Origin: Eustoma russellianum
Taxonomy: Eukaryota; Streptophyta; Magnoliopsida; Gentianales; Gentianaceae
NCBI GenBank assembly: GCA_036186865.1
Contig: AP025065.1
Location: 11,771,192 to 11,835,191, forward strand
Length of the DNA: 64,000 nucleotides
Direction: 5' to 3'
Shown here: positions 17,928 to 30,239 of the stretch, piece by piece
Position numbering within the stretch: the stretch's first letter is position 1
How the letters are laid out: each line of letters starts with the position of its first letter
The notes under the pieces: generated by a model
What the model was told of the DNA's origin: nothing
Seen by the model: the letters and a program-made list of their open reading frames with translations, nothing else
Database searches by the model: none
Position numbers and translations under genes: made by a program

Positions 17928-17969
17928 TGTAGAAATATGAGGGTTTGAGTGATTTCAAAATAAAGAAAT

Positions 17970-18009
<40 letters not shown>

Positions 18010-20988
18010 GTTGAGTATATATATATATATATACACAAGTGTACATGTATGCATGATAACTTGCCTTATTTAGCTTATATATTATGTTGCCGAACTAACG
18101 AGCCATGAAGCTTTAAAGCTTACATCATATGGCGAACATTTGTTGAGTTTATACTATTTTCAGGTGCCACAATTAATGAACTAAAGTAGTTCATTAAGTG
18201 AAGTACTTAGTTTAATAAACTAAGTAGTTCATTAAAGGAAGATGCATTTGGAAAAGACATGAAGGCAACATGGCTATGGAAGGAAAGTTCTCTCCTCCTC
18301 CCCACATCAATTTCACACGCCACATATACATAATATATATATATTTTCAGTTTTTTTATAAAAGGCACATACACATGTATTCCAACGTACCATCGACACG
18401 TTATATATCTTACGAACGTACGTTTACGTCACACCACTACACTTAACTCATATTTATGAGTATATTCAGATCTTATATCATATGATATAAGATATGGTGA
18501 TGACAAATTAAATACGACACGATAAAAGGTTCTAAACCGAAATTTGTCGTATCGGGCGATACCGAAACTTCGCCAACGTGTCACGTACTTGCCATAAATA
18601 AATGGCCAGCCCATATACATCAAAATTTATTAAAAATTTCGTGCCATACACTGTATATTGAGACAAAATTACTTTCCATGTTGGCACACACAAATCATCC
18701 CACATTTAGGCCAAAATGTGAAGATTCCAATTTTATTTTTGTCACATGTTTATGGTACCACTTTAAATCAGCCAAGTGCTGGAAATTAAAGTATATATTA
18801 TATATATTATGTATAACATAATATATATAGCATGTGCAAAAGTTGGAATTTAAATTAGAGAAAAATCGGGTAATCGATAAATATCGAAAATTCGGTTTTC
18901 TACGCACTTGACATGGAACGTTTTTCTTGAACATGATGTGGCACGTATCTAGACACTTTTTACATATAATATACATCTTAAAGTGTTCTAGAAAATTAAA
19001 TTAAGGGCTGATTGGAATATTACATGTGTGTATTATTAAATGTGCACTATTTTTCAAAGTTAGCAAAAATAAATTTCAGCACATGTATATACATACTACA
19101 CGCCACCTACAGCTGAATTGGAGCACATGTGGAGCCTTGTTGGCATGTTGATTGGTCAAGGATCAATCATACAATGTTGATGGATCAAAGAGAGAAGCTA
19201 CAAAAGGTAAGTTTTCAACATACACCTCTCTTATGTCACATGCTGAAAATTTCAGCATGTCACACATCTTGTGGCCGATTTCTTCAACATTAAGGGAGAT
19301 ATTTTGTTTGATTTTTCATTAAGGAATAAATCAAAGGAGTTATGGAAATGATTTGAATTGTAAGTGTGATATTCTTTATATCACACATGCTGAAATTTTT
19401 CAGCATGTGTGTGAAAATGTTGTGGCCGAATATGACACCCTTTTTGTGTCCAAGTTCATTCATCAATTGATAGCAAGACTTACCATGTATTATTGATTCA
19501 TTTTAGTGAGAAAAATCAAAGTAAATTGGGGATTATCTTGAATAAACATGCATGATGCACATGCTGAAAATTTCAGCATGGCAAGGAGCATAATGGCCGA
19601 ATTTTGGTGAGGAAGGAAGGAAGAATTTTTTGTCTCACAATTTATGTGAATATCTCTCAATTTATGGAATGTATTATGTGATGATTATTTGGCACATGTT
19701 TAAAGTGTTTATTTCAGATTTTCCATGTCATCAAATGATGACAACATTGAGCCAATCAAAAGGTGCCAAGTAAGCAATGACTAAATGATGGTCCAATGGA
19801 ATGATGCCAAGCAAGCAAAACTTTGTCACCATGATGTCTCACACCCTCTCAAGCACTTAAAAGGAAATTTTCAAGAGGGGAGAAGCATGCATAGGGGACG
19901 GCTGGACCTATAAGGAAGAAAGAGAAGAACAAACAAATACAACACCAAGAATTGCATTCTAAAGTGATCAAAGTGCCAAGCCTCTTTTCTCCTACATCTT
20001 CTTTCTTTCTTCTCTTGTAAAAAGCCTATTGTACTTTATTTCTTTCATCCTTGAATAGGCTTCATAGAAACCACCATTCATTCATCATTGTACAAGATTG
20101 ATCAAGGTGTGATCAATCTTCATTCTAGCAAGGTGGTGGTGTTCGTGTGAATTGTACTCACAATACAAGGTTTGTAAAGGGTTGGAGTTAAGGTGTAACT
20201 CTATCAACCCTGCGGTAAGGTGTACTGCGTGTGTGAAATTAGTGTGAACCAAGGAAGGTGTTCCTTGAAGACTGGAGTAGGTTGTTTATAACCGAACCAG
20301 TATAAAATTCTTGGTGCAATTTACTTTCTGCATTTACGTTTCAGTTTCTGCGCTGTTTACTCATATTGTTCACGTTCGCAAAAATAGTAAACGTTTTCTA
20401 AAAATTATAAAAATTTCCAAAAACATACATAAACGTTCTAGGGTTAATTTGGCACAAGTTTCAACCCTTTTGGACAAGTATAGGTCAGTCAAACATCAAA
20501 AGTTCTGAGACTAGTGCAGTCTGATTTTCAGACTTGCAAAGGTTGAGACTTTGGTGGTATTTGACCTACTTCCCAAAAGAATTTTCAAAAACTGTTTCAA
20601 CCCATTTCAATATAGTGTGTGAGGAGTTATTGGTCAAATTTTCAGATCTTTTAGGCATTCACACAAATAGAAATTAATTTTTCAAAACCATCTACCGTTT
20701 CTGGCAGATTTGCACAATCTGAGTGCCAACGGTTTTTGAAGGGGTTAAAGGTTGAATTTTGATTTGAAATTTTTAGGGGATCCTCACAACATCTGAGGCT
20801 AAGTTCTCTCAAAATTTCATAATTTTTGGAGACCTCTAACCTAGGTTTTAAAACGTTTTAAAAGTGGTACTGAAAACAGAATCTGTTTTCAGAACTTGAA
20901 TTGGTTAGGTTTAAAGAAATTTTAAAAACCGTATTTTCCGCACCACCTATTCAACCCCCCCTTCTAGTGGTGCCTTGCAGATCCTACA
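17928..20988 (+). repeat. Element 1 3' LTR (3061 bp)
   Basis: TGTAGAAATATG to GATCCTACA, nearly identical to 9009-12064. Differences noticed by eye are mostly single transitions (for example T to C twice near 18381-18391, C to T near 18544, G to A near 20420) and one T insertion near 19310. It carries the same palindromes and TA tracts. Followed by the target copy GATCC at 20989-20993. Confidence 0.92.
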
Positions 20989-20993
20989 GATCC

Positions 20994-22570
20994 ATGGCCT
21001 GTAGATTGAGCTGAACATGTAGGATGAATTCGACAGATAAGTCTCCATACTGGCGAATCCGGTAATCACGGTATATAGTCCCCCATGCGCCCGTATTTAA
21101 GACGCATATATTGACTCCAAAGCGTGTCGTGCTTCTGATATGTCCACCATATCCTACAATGATAAGCTTGTTCTAACTTGCTAAGATCTCGAAGGCTCAA
21201 GCCACCTTCCTCCAAAGGTGTCGTAATAGTAGACCAGGCAACCCAATGATGTCGATGTCCCAGTAAAAGGCCGCCATTTTTCTTTCTATGGCTTTGATGA
21301 TGGATTTAGGCAAACCGCCTGCTGCAAGAACATGTAATGGAAGAGCCGAGATCACAGAACGAAGTAATACCAAACGTCCTGCGGAAGAAAGAAATCGAGA
21401 GTGCCATCCATGCAATCGGTCATCAACATGTTGAAGCAGAGAAGTGCAATATCGAGAGCGATTGATACCCTTATGTAAATAGGAGCCTAGGTATCGAAAT
21501 GGTAACGTAGAGCAACGCATACCCAACACGGCCTCAAAAGCGCGACGCTGGTGTGTAGTGATGCGGGCAGATGGAATAAAGCTGCTCTTCTGAAAATTTA
21601 CCTTCTGACCAGAAGCAGCTTCATATGACGCTGAGAATGCGTGAAATCTGCTTAAATTACGCTGTGTACCTCTCAAGAAAACAAGAAGGTCATCCGCATA
21701 TGCCAAATGAGTAATAGTAAAAGAGACCCTGCCTACCCTAAAAGGCTGCAGTATGCCAGAGGCAACCATGAACTTTAAGCCTCTGCTGAAACCCTCAGAA
21801 GATAGAATAAAAAGTAAAGGAGAGAGGGGATCACCTTGCTTGACGCCCCTATAGGGCCGAAATGACATAGACAGCTGGCCATTAATCAATGATAAGGTAG
21901 TGGCACGTAAATGATTCAGAATAAGCCGAATAAAGAAATTTGAGAAACCTAATTTTCGCAGCAGCAATTCTAGATATTCTCAGCTGACTCTATCGAAAGC
22001 CTTCATCGTGTCTAGCTTTAAACATAACTGAGAGCCTCCCTTGGCAAGCATATGAATCATCTCTCATGCCACTAAGACTTGCGTCGAAATATCATGGCCA
22101 GGCAAAAAACTTGTCTCTTCTAGAGATATCAACTTGGGTAGCAAGCTACTTAAGCGGGAGGCAATGATTTGAGTACAAACATTACTCAGGAAGTTTGTAA
22201 GGCAAATGGGTCGAAAATCACCAAATGTTTGAGGAGATGATGTCTTTGGAATCAACGTGATAAGTGCACTAGCCATCACTGATGGCTGAGGAACTCCAAG
22301 AAAACATTCCTGCACTGCTTTAACAACATCTGAGTGAATAAAGGGCCAACAAGAATGATAAAACTCACCATGAAATCCAACTGGTCCTGCTGCACTATGG
22401 GGGTCTAAATGCCACACTGCATCCTTGACCTCTGTCTCCGTAGGCAATTGTGTAAGCATGGTGTTGTCTTCATCCGTGATCAGAGTAGGTATGTTAGATA
22501 AAATAACTGTGTGATTCTGCGTTACCCCCTTAGCAAATAAAGAAGTGTAGAAAGAGACTGCTTCGGACAT
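20994..22570 (-). pseudogene. LINE C ORF2: connector, RT and start of zinc region, broken
   Basis: Minus strand, continuing into 9008 across element 1. 22570-22064 encodes FYTSLFAKG, AVWHLDPHSAAGP, ALITLIPKTSS and FRPICLTNFLSNVCTQIIASRL. 21967-21197 encodes the RT palm: RGVKQGDPLSPLLFILSSEGFSRGL, catalytic YADD at 21689-21700, and KSSFIPSARI. A TGA at 21980-21982 replaces the Trp after KAFDRVS; the same stop occurs in LINE E. Downstream code (WWTYQKHDTLW, WRLICRIHPTC) runs to the insertion point. Only a few lesions separate this from an intact RT. Confidence 0.8.
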
Positions 22571-23733
22571 GATATCTGTAAGGGTCGTACACAGTTCCCC
22601 ATTGGCAGTTTGGATTTGCTGAATCTGTAACTGAGATCGTGTGCCTTTTACAATAGAATGAAAATAACGCGTATTGGCATCACCTTGTTTAAGCCATTTT
22701 GCTCATGCCTTTTGTTTCCAAAAATGAAGTTCATACTTGGAGGCACGTATATAATCAGCCTTAGCACGATGATATGTCTCACGTGTCCCTGCATTCGGAT
22801 CCGCCATCCAGGACGACTCTGCTGTGTTAAGGCAAGATTCCGCATGAGTGAGATTGGTAAAGATATTACCAAAGATTTCCTTATTCATCGCCGAATGTCG
22901 CGCTTTAATAAAAATAATTTAGAATAGAAGCCATACATTCTGCCAGTAGTGGGATATGTCGACCAAGCATCCTGTGCATAAGAGTGGAAATCCGGATGTA
23001 ATAAGCACGACTCTAGAAACCGGAAAGAGAGTGTACCGCCAATCGGACTTTGTCTACATATAAACAATAATGGTGTGTGGTCCGAAGTTACTCGCGGGAG
23101 ATGTGTGAGCTGCATGTCTTCAAATACATCTTGGAATGCAGAGTTTATAAAAAGCCAATCCAATCTACGACAAACACGTCCTAATCCCCTCCCGTCAATC
23201 CAAGTGAATCTGGGGCCATGATATTGTGGAGCCATAAGAGAGCAAGACTCAGTACATTCATTAAAGTCTTGTAACGCTGCAACATTGGGATGTGAGCGAA
23301 CACTATGATCATCAAGCGCTCGAAAGGTGTTGAAATCTCCACCCACCATCCATGGCAAAGAGGACGCCCCCGAAAAATAACATAAAGACTGCCAAAGAGA
23401 GCGACGCAGAGCTGATGTATGCTTGGCATATACTATCGACAATACAAACGTTAATTGAAGTGGGCGAAAGAGCAAAGTAAAATGCACCACTTGATCTTGA
23501 TCCTGCGTAGCAAGCAGTTGAAAATCTGAATCACGCCAGAAAAACCATATACTTTCCGAATGAGAAGCATAATTGTGCGTAAAAGCAAGACTCAAACTAA
23601 ACCCAGTAATCCGTGAGGCGGGAAGTTTTGGTTCAATCAGTGCAAGCAAGTGTAAGCGATGTTCACGTATCAAACTATGCAATCGTTGTATAGAAGCATG
23701 CATGTCTCTGACATTCCATATTAATGTATTCAT
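22571..23733 (-). pseudogene. LINE C ORF2 N-terminal endonuclease
   Basis: Minus strand, ATG at 23733. An open run of 282 codons (to 22885) covers the whole AP-type endonuclease: MNTLIWNVRDM (Asn), LIEPKL (Glu), SIVYAKHTSALRRSLW, MVGGDFNTF (Asp/Asn) and the terminal TSDHTPLLF (Asp-His). All catalytic-type residues are present. The enzyme would nick target DNA to expose the priming 3' end. A frame break follows at about 22890, then connector code (AESCLNTAESSWMADPN) to 22650. The start overlaps the end of ORF1 as ATGA. Confidence 0.82.
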
Positions 23734-24958
23734 TGAAAAAGGTTAGAGTTACTTCCCTACAAGACATACGAAGCACTACGTGTCAATACATTTGATGGTG
23801 GCAAAGGTGGCAGATCCTTCTTCGACCGGCGTTTTCGACGTGGCACAAGTGGAATGAATTCGGCCTCCTCAACCGGCTCGTGTAGGCACGAGATCAAAAC
23901 TTCCTTCTCTGGTGACAGAGGTAGTAATTGCATGCGTCGAACTACGTCCTCTGAGACACTTTGCAACTCCTCCATAGGCTCTTCTGTTGGTAGTTCAGTA
24001 TCGGAGGAATGGCCCATGTTGTTTTATGTGTGATTGAAGGTTCAGCTGGCGCGTCAAAAAAATTCGACTGCATTTCGTTAGCCTGGTCAAAAGGCACGGC
24101 ATTATCAGAAATAGGCTCATTAGCAGCCGGTTGATCCGTAGGTGGCTGCGCAGGGGGAAGATCAGTCGGTTGGTCCGTAGGTGGCTGCACAGGGGGAGGA
24201 TTATCTGCATGGGGATCCGCTACTGTTTTCCTCTTTATTGGTGTCCATCATTGTGCCCTTGGACGAGGAGGCGGCGGCGGCGGAGGCGGAGGAGGTGGTG
24301 GCACAGTGGTAGTAATTTTTTCAGGACATAAATCCGCTGCATGCCCTATACGGCTTCACGAGGAGCAAAACAAGGGAAGATCTTCATAAACCACGTCAAC
24401 CTCAACACACACTCTTGCAACAGATGGTCGAAGGCCATCAGACGTAGCGACATCCAACTTTAGGGGCGTGCCTATAGGTCGGACAATCTCAAACAATGCT
24501 TCTCGACGATGTAGATGAATAGGCAACCCAGGGAATGCAATCCAGATTGGAACAATTGGAACATTAGTGGTTGGATCAAAATCTACAGTCCATTTAGTGA
24601 TTCTCATATGGCATCCAAAAACATGCCAGGATCGTCGATAGAAGCATCACAAGTAATCTGCTTCGTTTCGAAAATTCAAAAGAATGTCCTTTTGATCGAT
24701 AAGAGTAATGCGCAAATCATGATGAAAGCCAATCTTCTCAAAAACTTCACGTATAATTTTCAAAGGGGGGCAACCATACTAGAATGTACCCACTAATGAG
24801 TATCTGAACAGAGCAGCAAGGGCATCAATCTCCGAGTCTGAGAATGATATCAGTGGAATGCCCTTATAGCGAGATGTCATTTTTGGCGAAATTGATATAG
24901 TACCTGCGGATGAAGAACCGGAGACAATGTCGGCAAAAGAGGGAGGAGCGGCGGCCAT
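23734..24958 (-). pseudogene. LINE C ORF1, decayed DUF4283-like protein
   Basis: Minus strand, probable start at 24958 (MAAAPPSFADIVSGSSSAG). Blocks VTKWT-like MRITKWTVDFDP, PIVPIWIAFPGLPIHLH, LRPSVARVCVEVDVVYEDLPLFC are in one frame (24607-24356); the 5' third has stops and shifts. In the zinc knuckle the second Cys codon is a TGA stop (C-S-S-stop-SRIGHAADLC). The linker contains a run of about eleven prolines (24260-24305) and QPPTDQP-type repeats. The C terminus is acidic, then basic (RRKRRSKK), as in LINE E and G ORF1. Confidence 0.72.
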
Positions 24959-25087
24959 GTCGGGGAAAGAGATCGCCTTTGGGTTGTAGTCGGTGAGAGA
25001 TGATCAACGGTGTTTGCGAATGATCAGCGGGATGACGGTGGCAGTGGGCATACGGCGGCAGCGGCTATTGCCGCAGGTCCTGATGCG

Positions 25088-25089
<2 letters not shown>

Positions 25090-25140
<51 letters not shown>
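25090..25140. repeat. (TA)n tract between head-to-head LINEs C and F
   Basis: About 50 nt of TA dinucleotides. On the left is the 5' end of LINE C (minus); on the right the 5' leader of LINE F (plus). The LINE C leader extends from about 25089 to its ORF1 start at 24958. Confidence 0.93.
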
Positions 25141-25143
<3 letters not shown>

Positions 25144-25435
25144 AATGGATCGTGCTGCTCAGGCGACAAAAGGAAGCCGTCACTGGTCATCTTCTTCGTT
25201 GGCTATGAATAGCATTTTCTTAACAATCGCAACTCTCTCTTCTATTATATTGCACGATTCTTTTTCTATTCTCTGTTCTGGTTGAGTTTTGGCTGCAATC
25301 ACAGTAATGACGGATCCGCAAATCACGCCATCGCCGCTGGTTGGAAAGCCTCCACCTTTTGCATCACATTTCAAACCATCATCCAATTCTGCAATTGCAA
25401 ATAGAACAGTTCAACGATATAAGGGCAGTCCTATG
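25141..25435 (+). pseudogene. LINE F 5' leader and first 43 codons of ORF1
   Basis: Leader 25141-25306, then ATG at 25307: MTDPQITPSPLVGKPPPFAS and on to RYKGSPM, where element 2 interrupts. The frame resumes at 37018 (ISFLDDEVVALAEPYRF). The join matches LINE H ORF1 (YKGSPMIAFFDKE), which fixes the insertion point and the CTATG target duplication (25431-25435 and 37018-37022). Confidence 0.85.
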
Positions 25436-25797
25436 TGTTTGAGAAAAAGAGTTTGAGTGATTCACAAAATCCATGATTTAATAATGTGTGTTTAAGAAAT
25501 GCATGACACAAGTTATTACTTGACACGTTTTTGCGACAAACTTGCCTTATATGCTTTATATATAATGTTGCCGTACTAACAAGCCATGAAGCTTTAAAGA
25601 TTACATCAAATGGCAAATGTTTGTTGTGTTTGAACTATTTTCAGGTGCCACCATTAATGGACTAAACTAGTTCATTAAGTGAAGTACTTAGTTAAATAAA
25701 CTACGTAGTTCATGAAATGGAGATATATTTGGAGAAGGCATGATGGCAACAAAATTGGAAATGGAAAGTCTCATCCCACCCCTCATCACACGTTTTT
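25436..25797 (+). repeat. Element 2 5' LTR, first part
   Basis: Starts TGTTTGAGAAAAAGAG and matches 34140 onward (TGTTGAGAACAAGAG). It includes the inverted-repeat block near 25650-25710 and ends in a T-rich run (CACACGTTTTTTTA) where LINE E begins. The remainder is at 30619-33005. Confidence 0.85.
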
Positions 25798-26697
25798 TTA
25801 TAAATATCTCTCACTTCTGGCGGAGGAAAACCTTATTACAAATTGAAAAGCATGGCGATAGTAGCAGTATATGATTATCAACATCCAAATATATATGATA
25901 TACCGCATTAAAACCTTGCCAAGAAAAACCACCCTTGTGGATAAAACCTTGGCAAAGAAAAAAGCGTACATATTTATATAGATGGATAGTTGATAGGCGC
26001 TACTGTACAAAATGTAAAAAGATATAATCCGAACAGAGTACAAAAGGAACAAATAAAGAATGAGAAATGTAGTTGTCCACTGTTGATGTGTTGCCCTCAT
26101 TGCGTCAGTCAAGGTAAGGCCGTCCCGGAGGAAGCAGATGGCAGGTCTGTCGGTGCCCATTAAGAGACCGACAGAAATAATAAATAAATGCCAATCCAAT
26201 TGGAAGACATGCAAGTGTGAGGATCCATTTGGTTGCACGGGGAACCGATCGTCTCAGCAGATAGACCCAAAATGCCGTCACAGCCAGCAAAGTTGATGTG
26301 TAAGACATTCCATGCAGAAAAAAACATTAAACGTTGAGTGCAGCCGACATAGTAAACATAGGTAAATAGATATGATGAAACGAAAGTACGCCATACCAGA
26401 TCTGCCTGCCCCGACTAAAGGACAGGCAGAGACTGGGGGAAGGTGCCAATCCATTTGGAAGACATATAATGTTAAACAAAGTGGAGGCAGCTTCCCAGTG
26501 AGATTCCACGTGGAAGCAACAAGGAAATGTTCAATCCATGCACAAAGACATAATAACACAACATTATCAGCAATCCAGCAGTATAGGTCAAAAAGGAAAA
26601 ACAGTAGGAAGCTAATCATACCAAGCCTGCCTGAATCCCGAAGGACACAGGCAGGAAAATTTTGCTTGAGCCAATCCATATGGAAGACCTGAGTATA
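25798..26697 (-). other. LINE E 3' UTR with three stem-loops
   Basis: Minus strand. The end-proximal stem GCCAAG/CTTGGC with inner CCAC/GTGG is at 25918-25953. Three module hairpins lie upstream: 26146-26175 (TCTGTCGGT / ACCGACAGA), 26401-26430 (TCTGCCTGTCC with GGGCAGGCAGA) and 26626-26655 (CCTGCCTGTGTCC, loop TTCG, one mismatch). The last two are followed on the element strand by TGGTATG, and each pair is preceded by CCA...TGGATTGGCA-like sequence. Confidence 0.7.
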
Positions 26698-28022
26698 TCA
26701 AGAAACCCGCAAATGTACGGAAGAGAGATCCAAGGAGGCAGAGCTCCGGACTAACGGAGGAAGAGATCGCGAACCATAGACTCGCAAAATAGCACCACCT
26801 GCACTATAATGTCTTCCAACCACAGCATCTGTATTTAATTTCAATTTACCCGACAGTGGCAATCGCCAGCGCACCAGAATGGGACGTGGTTGCCGAATTG
26901 GGGGATCCAAGGAAATGGTTGGTGCGGGCCTGTCATGAGCTTAGATCCCGCCAGGGACTTACACCACATGGTTATATCATGCTGTATGGTGAACTTTAAA
27001 GATTGCATTGAAAAAGTTCATGAGTCACCATAAACTAGAGATGCATAGACACGCCACACATTATAAGCAATAATAGCCGGGACAGAGATGCGTAAAATCC
27101 CAAGAAAAGAGGAAAAGGATGATCGATACCACCATGAGAGTAGGTATTGGTGGAGTCGCAAAGAGGTCGGGAGCGGACAGTGTAACTCGCTGGCAAACTA
27201 ACTCCACATCGATCGAATACTCAAACAGTACAAAAATATATGATCCACCGTAGCTGACTCCTGCTTGCAAAAAGGGTATTGAGAGGGGCATGCTGCAAAA
27301 AACTTACAAGTATAGTCTTCAAAAAGTAATGCTGAGTGAAATATGCGCCACAGAAATATCTGAGTGACGGGCGAATGATGCTTGAACCAAATAAATTGTG
27401 CAGAAAGAAGTGTCGGGCTGGGGGATCGGCAAATATCATATGCACTGCGCAACGAGAACTCCCCTGTTGATGTCAGAGTCCATGAAAGATGCTCCCACTG
27501 ACCATCGGCATGTGCAAGACAAGTAGGATGAATCCTACAAATTAGTTTCCACACAGGTGAATCAGTTAACCGAGACAAATAATCCCTGCGGCGACCATAT
27601 TTGCTGTACATGAATTTACTCCAAAGTGTAGTCTGTCGGTGATATGACCACCAAATACGACAATGATAAGCTTGTTGTAACATATAAAGGTTACGAAGTC
27701 CGAGACCGCCCTCCGCACGGGGTATGGTAATAGCAGCCCAAGATACCCAATGATGCCTACGTCCCCAATAGAACGTTGCCATTTTGCTATGTATTATCTT
27801 GATGACCGATTTAGGCAGGCCCCTTGCTGCGAGAATATGCAATGGTAGCGAGGCAACTGAACGTAGCAAGACAAGACGACCAGCAGAAGATAATAATTTA
27901 GAGTGCCAACCTTGAAGGCGATCGTCTGTATGTTGTAACAATGAAATACAATACCGTAATCGATTGATGCCTTTATGCAAATAGGACCCAAGATATCGAA
28001 ATGGCAGGTGTGATTCTCGCAT
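26698..28022 (-). pseudogene. LINE E thumb/zinc region and truncated RNase H
   Basis: Minus strand. 28022-27198 is a 274-codon open run: LPFRYLGSYLHKGINRLRYC, GRLVLLRSV, WKLICRIHPTC, then the zinc region CPFCKQESATVDHIFLYC with frame slips after it. RNase H starts at about 26910 (LPLSGKLKLNTDAVVGRHYSAGGAILR) but changes to unrelated sequence straight after ILR, then 3' UTR, so the Glu and second Asp are gone. An internal deletion of about 0.4 kb relative to LINE G explains this. Confidence 0.78.
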
Positions 28023-29444
28023 TCACGTGATAGTAGCATAATCTCGCCGTTGTTGTGATGTTACCGCTACTGATGTGATAAAACTGCTCTTCTGAAAATT
28101 AATCTTCTGACCAGAGGCATTCTCATACTGTGTTAAGAAGGTGTGAAAACGTCGAAGATTACGCTGCGTGCCCCGTAAGAATACCAGCAGATCGTCTGCA
28201 TAGGCTAGATGGGTGATATGAAAAGGGGCTCTGCCAACATGGAAAGGCTGTAATGCTCCCGATGCGACTAATGATTTTAATCCCCTGCTGAAACCTTCTG
28301 AGCAAATAATAAAAAGCAGAGAGGATAAAGGATCCCCTTGCTTAACACCCCTATACGGACGAAAGGAAGCTGAAGGCTGGCCGCTAATTAAAATTGACAA
28401 TATTGTGGCTTGCAAATGGTTTAAAATGAGGCGAATGAAATATTCTGAAAAGCCAAAAGCACGAAATAACCTCTCTAGATATTCTCAGCTGACTCTGTCA
28501 AAAGCTTTCATCATATCTAGTTTCAAACATAATTGAGGCCCACCTTTATCCAGCATATGAATCATCTCTCGAGCCATAAGAACTTGTGTAGAAATATCAC
28601 AACCCGGGAGAAATCCAGTTTGCTCCGGCGAAATGATTCGGGGTAGCAAAGTATTAAGTCTAGTAGCAATGATGCGCGTGCAGACTTTGCTTATGAAATT
28701 TGTGAGGCATATGGGCCTGAAATCACTAAAAGTATCAGGAGATGGTTTTTTGGGGATGAGAGTGATAAGTGCACTAGCCATGACCGTAGGCTGGGGGATA
28801 CCCAAGAAAAACTTCTGCACAGCCTTAATCACATCAGCATGAATAATGGACCAACACGACCGATAAAAGTTACCATTGAAGCCATCAGGGCCTGCTGCGC
28901 TACGAGGGTCCAAGTGCCAGACTGATGTCTTGATTTCCTCCACTGTAGGCATCGCCGTAAGCATCACATTGTCATCCGCCGCGACTAGAAGTGGAATATT
29001 ATGGAGCAAGGCATCATAATTGTGTGTATGTTCCTGGGTAAATAAGGATGTGTAAAAAGACACGGCTTCGTCCTGAATAGCGGCAGCATCCGTGCATAGT
29101 CTGCCATCAGATGTACGGATTTGCTGGATGCGCAGTTGAGATCGCCTACCCCTGACTATGGAATTAAAATATCGAGTATTTGCATCACCATCATGCAACC
29201 ATCGAATTCTTGCCTTCTGTTTCCAATAATGGAACTCATATAAAGAAGCTTGAAGATACTCCGCTTTGGCTTTGTGGTATGCCTCACGGTTTGCATCAGA
29301 GGAGTCAACGTCCCACGCATTTTCAGCCAAGGTAAGAGCTGATTCAGCATGCTTGACATTGGAAAAGGTGTTACCGAAAATCTCCTTATTCCAACGCTGT
29401 ATATCCTTCTTCAGTCGGAACAACTTTGAATAAAAGCCATACAT
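28023..29444 (-). pseudogene. LINE E connector and reverse transcriptase
   Basis: Minus strand. 29444-28485 is open for 319 codons: RWNKEIFGNTFSNV, KARIRWLHDGDANTRYFNS, SVWHLDPRSAAGPDGFNGNF, ALITLIPKKPSPDTFSDFRPICLTNF, GFLPGCDISTQVLMAREM, LCLKLDMMKAFDRVS and then TGA (28485-28487), identical in place to the stop in LINE C. The palm continues at 28415-28023: RGVKQGDPLSSLLFIICSEGFSRGL and catalytic YADD at 28191-28202. Confidence 0.82.
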
Positions 29445-30239
29445 ACCTCCTGTTGTTGGGTAGGATGTCCAAGCATTTTACACATAATTATGAAAATCTG
29501 GGTGAAGTAACCAGAAGTCTAAAAAACAAAAAGACCCGCGTGTCTCTGTGGTACACAAGCGGCATAAAACCAATAATGGAGTGTGATCCGAAGAAACGCG
29601 AGGAAGATGCGAAAGGCACGTGTCATCAAACAGGCGTTGAAAAGCAGAATTATAGAACAACCAGTCTAACCTTCGACGGACACGACCTAGACCTCTACCA
29701 TCAGTCCAAGTGTATCGCGGCCCCTGATACTACGGCGACATTAATGAACATTCTTCAATGCAATCATTAAAATCTTGCAAGGAGGAAAGCGAGGGTTGAG
29801 AGCGGCCTGCATGGTCCTCAAGAGAACGAAAAGTACTAAAATCACTCCCAACAAGCCATGGCATATCATTTGAGTCAGAGAAGGCCGATAGAGAATGCCA
29901 TAATTAGCGACGTAAAGATAATGTATGACTGCCGTAGACCACAGATAAAACAAAGTTTTGCCGAAGACGCCAGATTGAGAAAGTAAAGTGAAGGACCTGA
30001 TTCTAGTCGTGTGAATCAACTAAATGAATATCTATGTCATGTCAAAACAACCAAATACGTTCTGATTGAGAAGAGTAATGATTTGAAAAACCAAGATCCA
30101 TAGCAAAACGAACAATGTGATGTGATGAGTGCTTCGGTTCAATTACAGCTACTATATCTAAATGATGTTCATGAACTAAATTGCACAATCGAGGCAAAGA
30201 GGCACGCATGCCTCGTATATTCCATATTAAAATATTCAT
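29445..30239 (-). pseudogene. LINE E endonuclease, broken by stops
   Basis: Minus strand, ATG at 30239: MNILIWNIRGMRASLPRL, VAVIEPKHSSHH, then stops near 30042 and 30010, SVVYGSHTLSLRR, MPWLVGSDFSTF (one changed Gly/Asn position relative to GGDFNTF), TWTDGRGLGRVRRRLDW and SSDHTPLLVL (Asp-His). Stop codons and the altered GDFNT box make it inactive. The start overlaps the ORF1 stop as ATGA. Confidence 0.75.

Larger units (their letters stand above)
9009..20988 (+). mobile_element. Element 1: complete Sirevirus-type Ty1/copia retrotransposon
   Basis: Full element of about 11.98 kb flanked by the 5-bp duplication GATCC (9004-9008 and 20989-20993) inside LINE C. It has two long LTRs beginning TGTAG and ending CTACA, an initiator-Met tRNA primer site, open gag and pol frames in copia order (protease, integrase, RT, RNase H) and a purine tract. 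The large Gag, long LTRs and repeated AAGGGGGAG tracts fit the Sirevirus lineage. No envelope-like frame follows pol. The two LTRs differ at only a dozen or so positions by eye, so insertion is recent. A 10-N gap with a duplicated flank at 17413 inflates the length. Confidence 0.93.
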
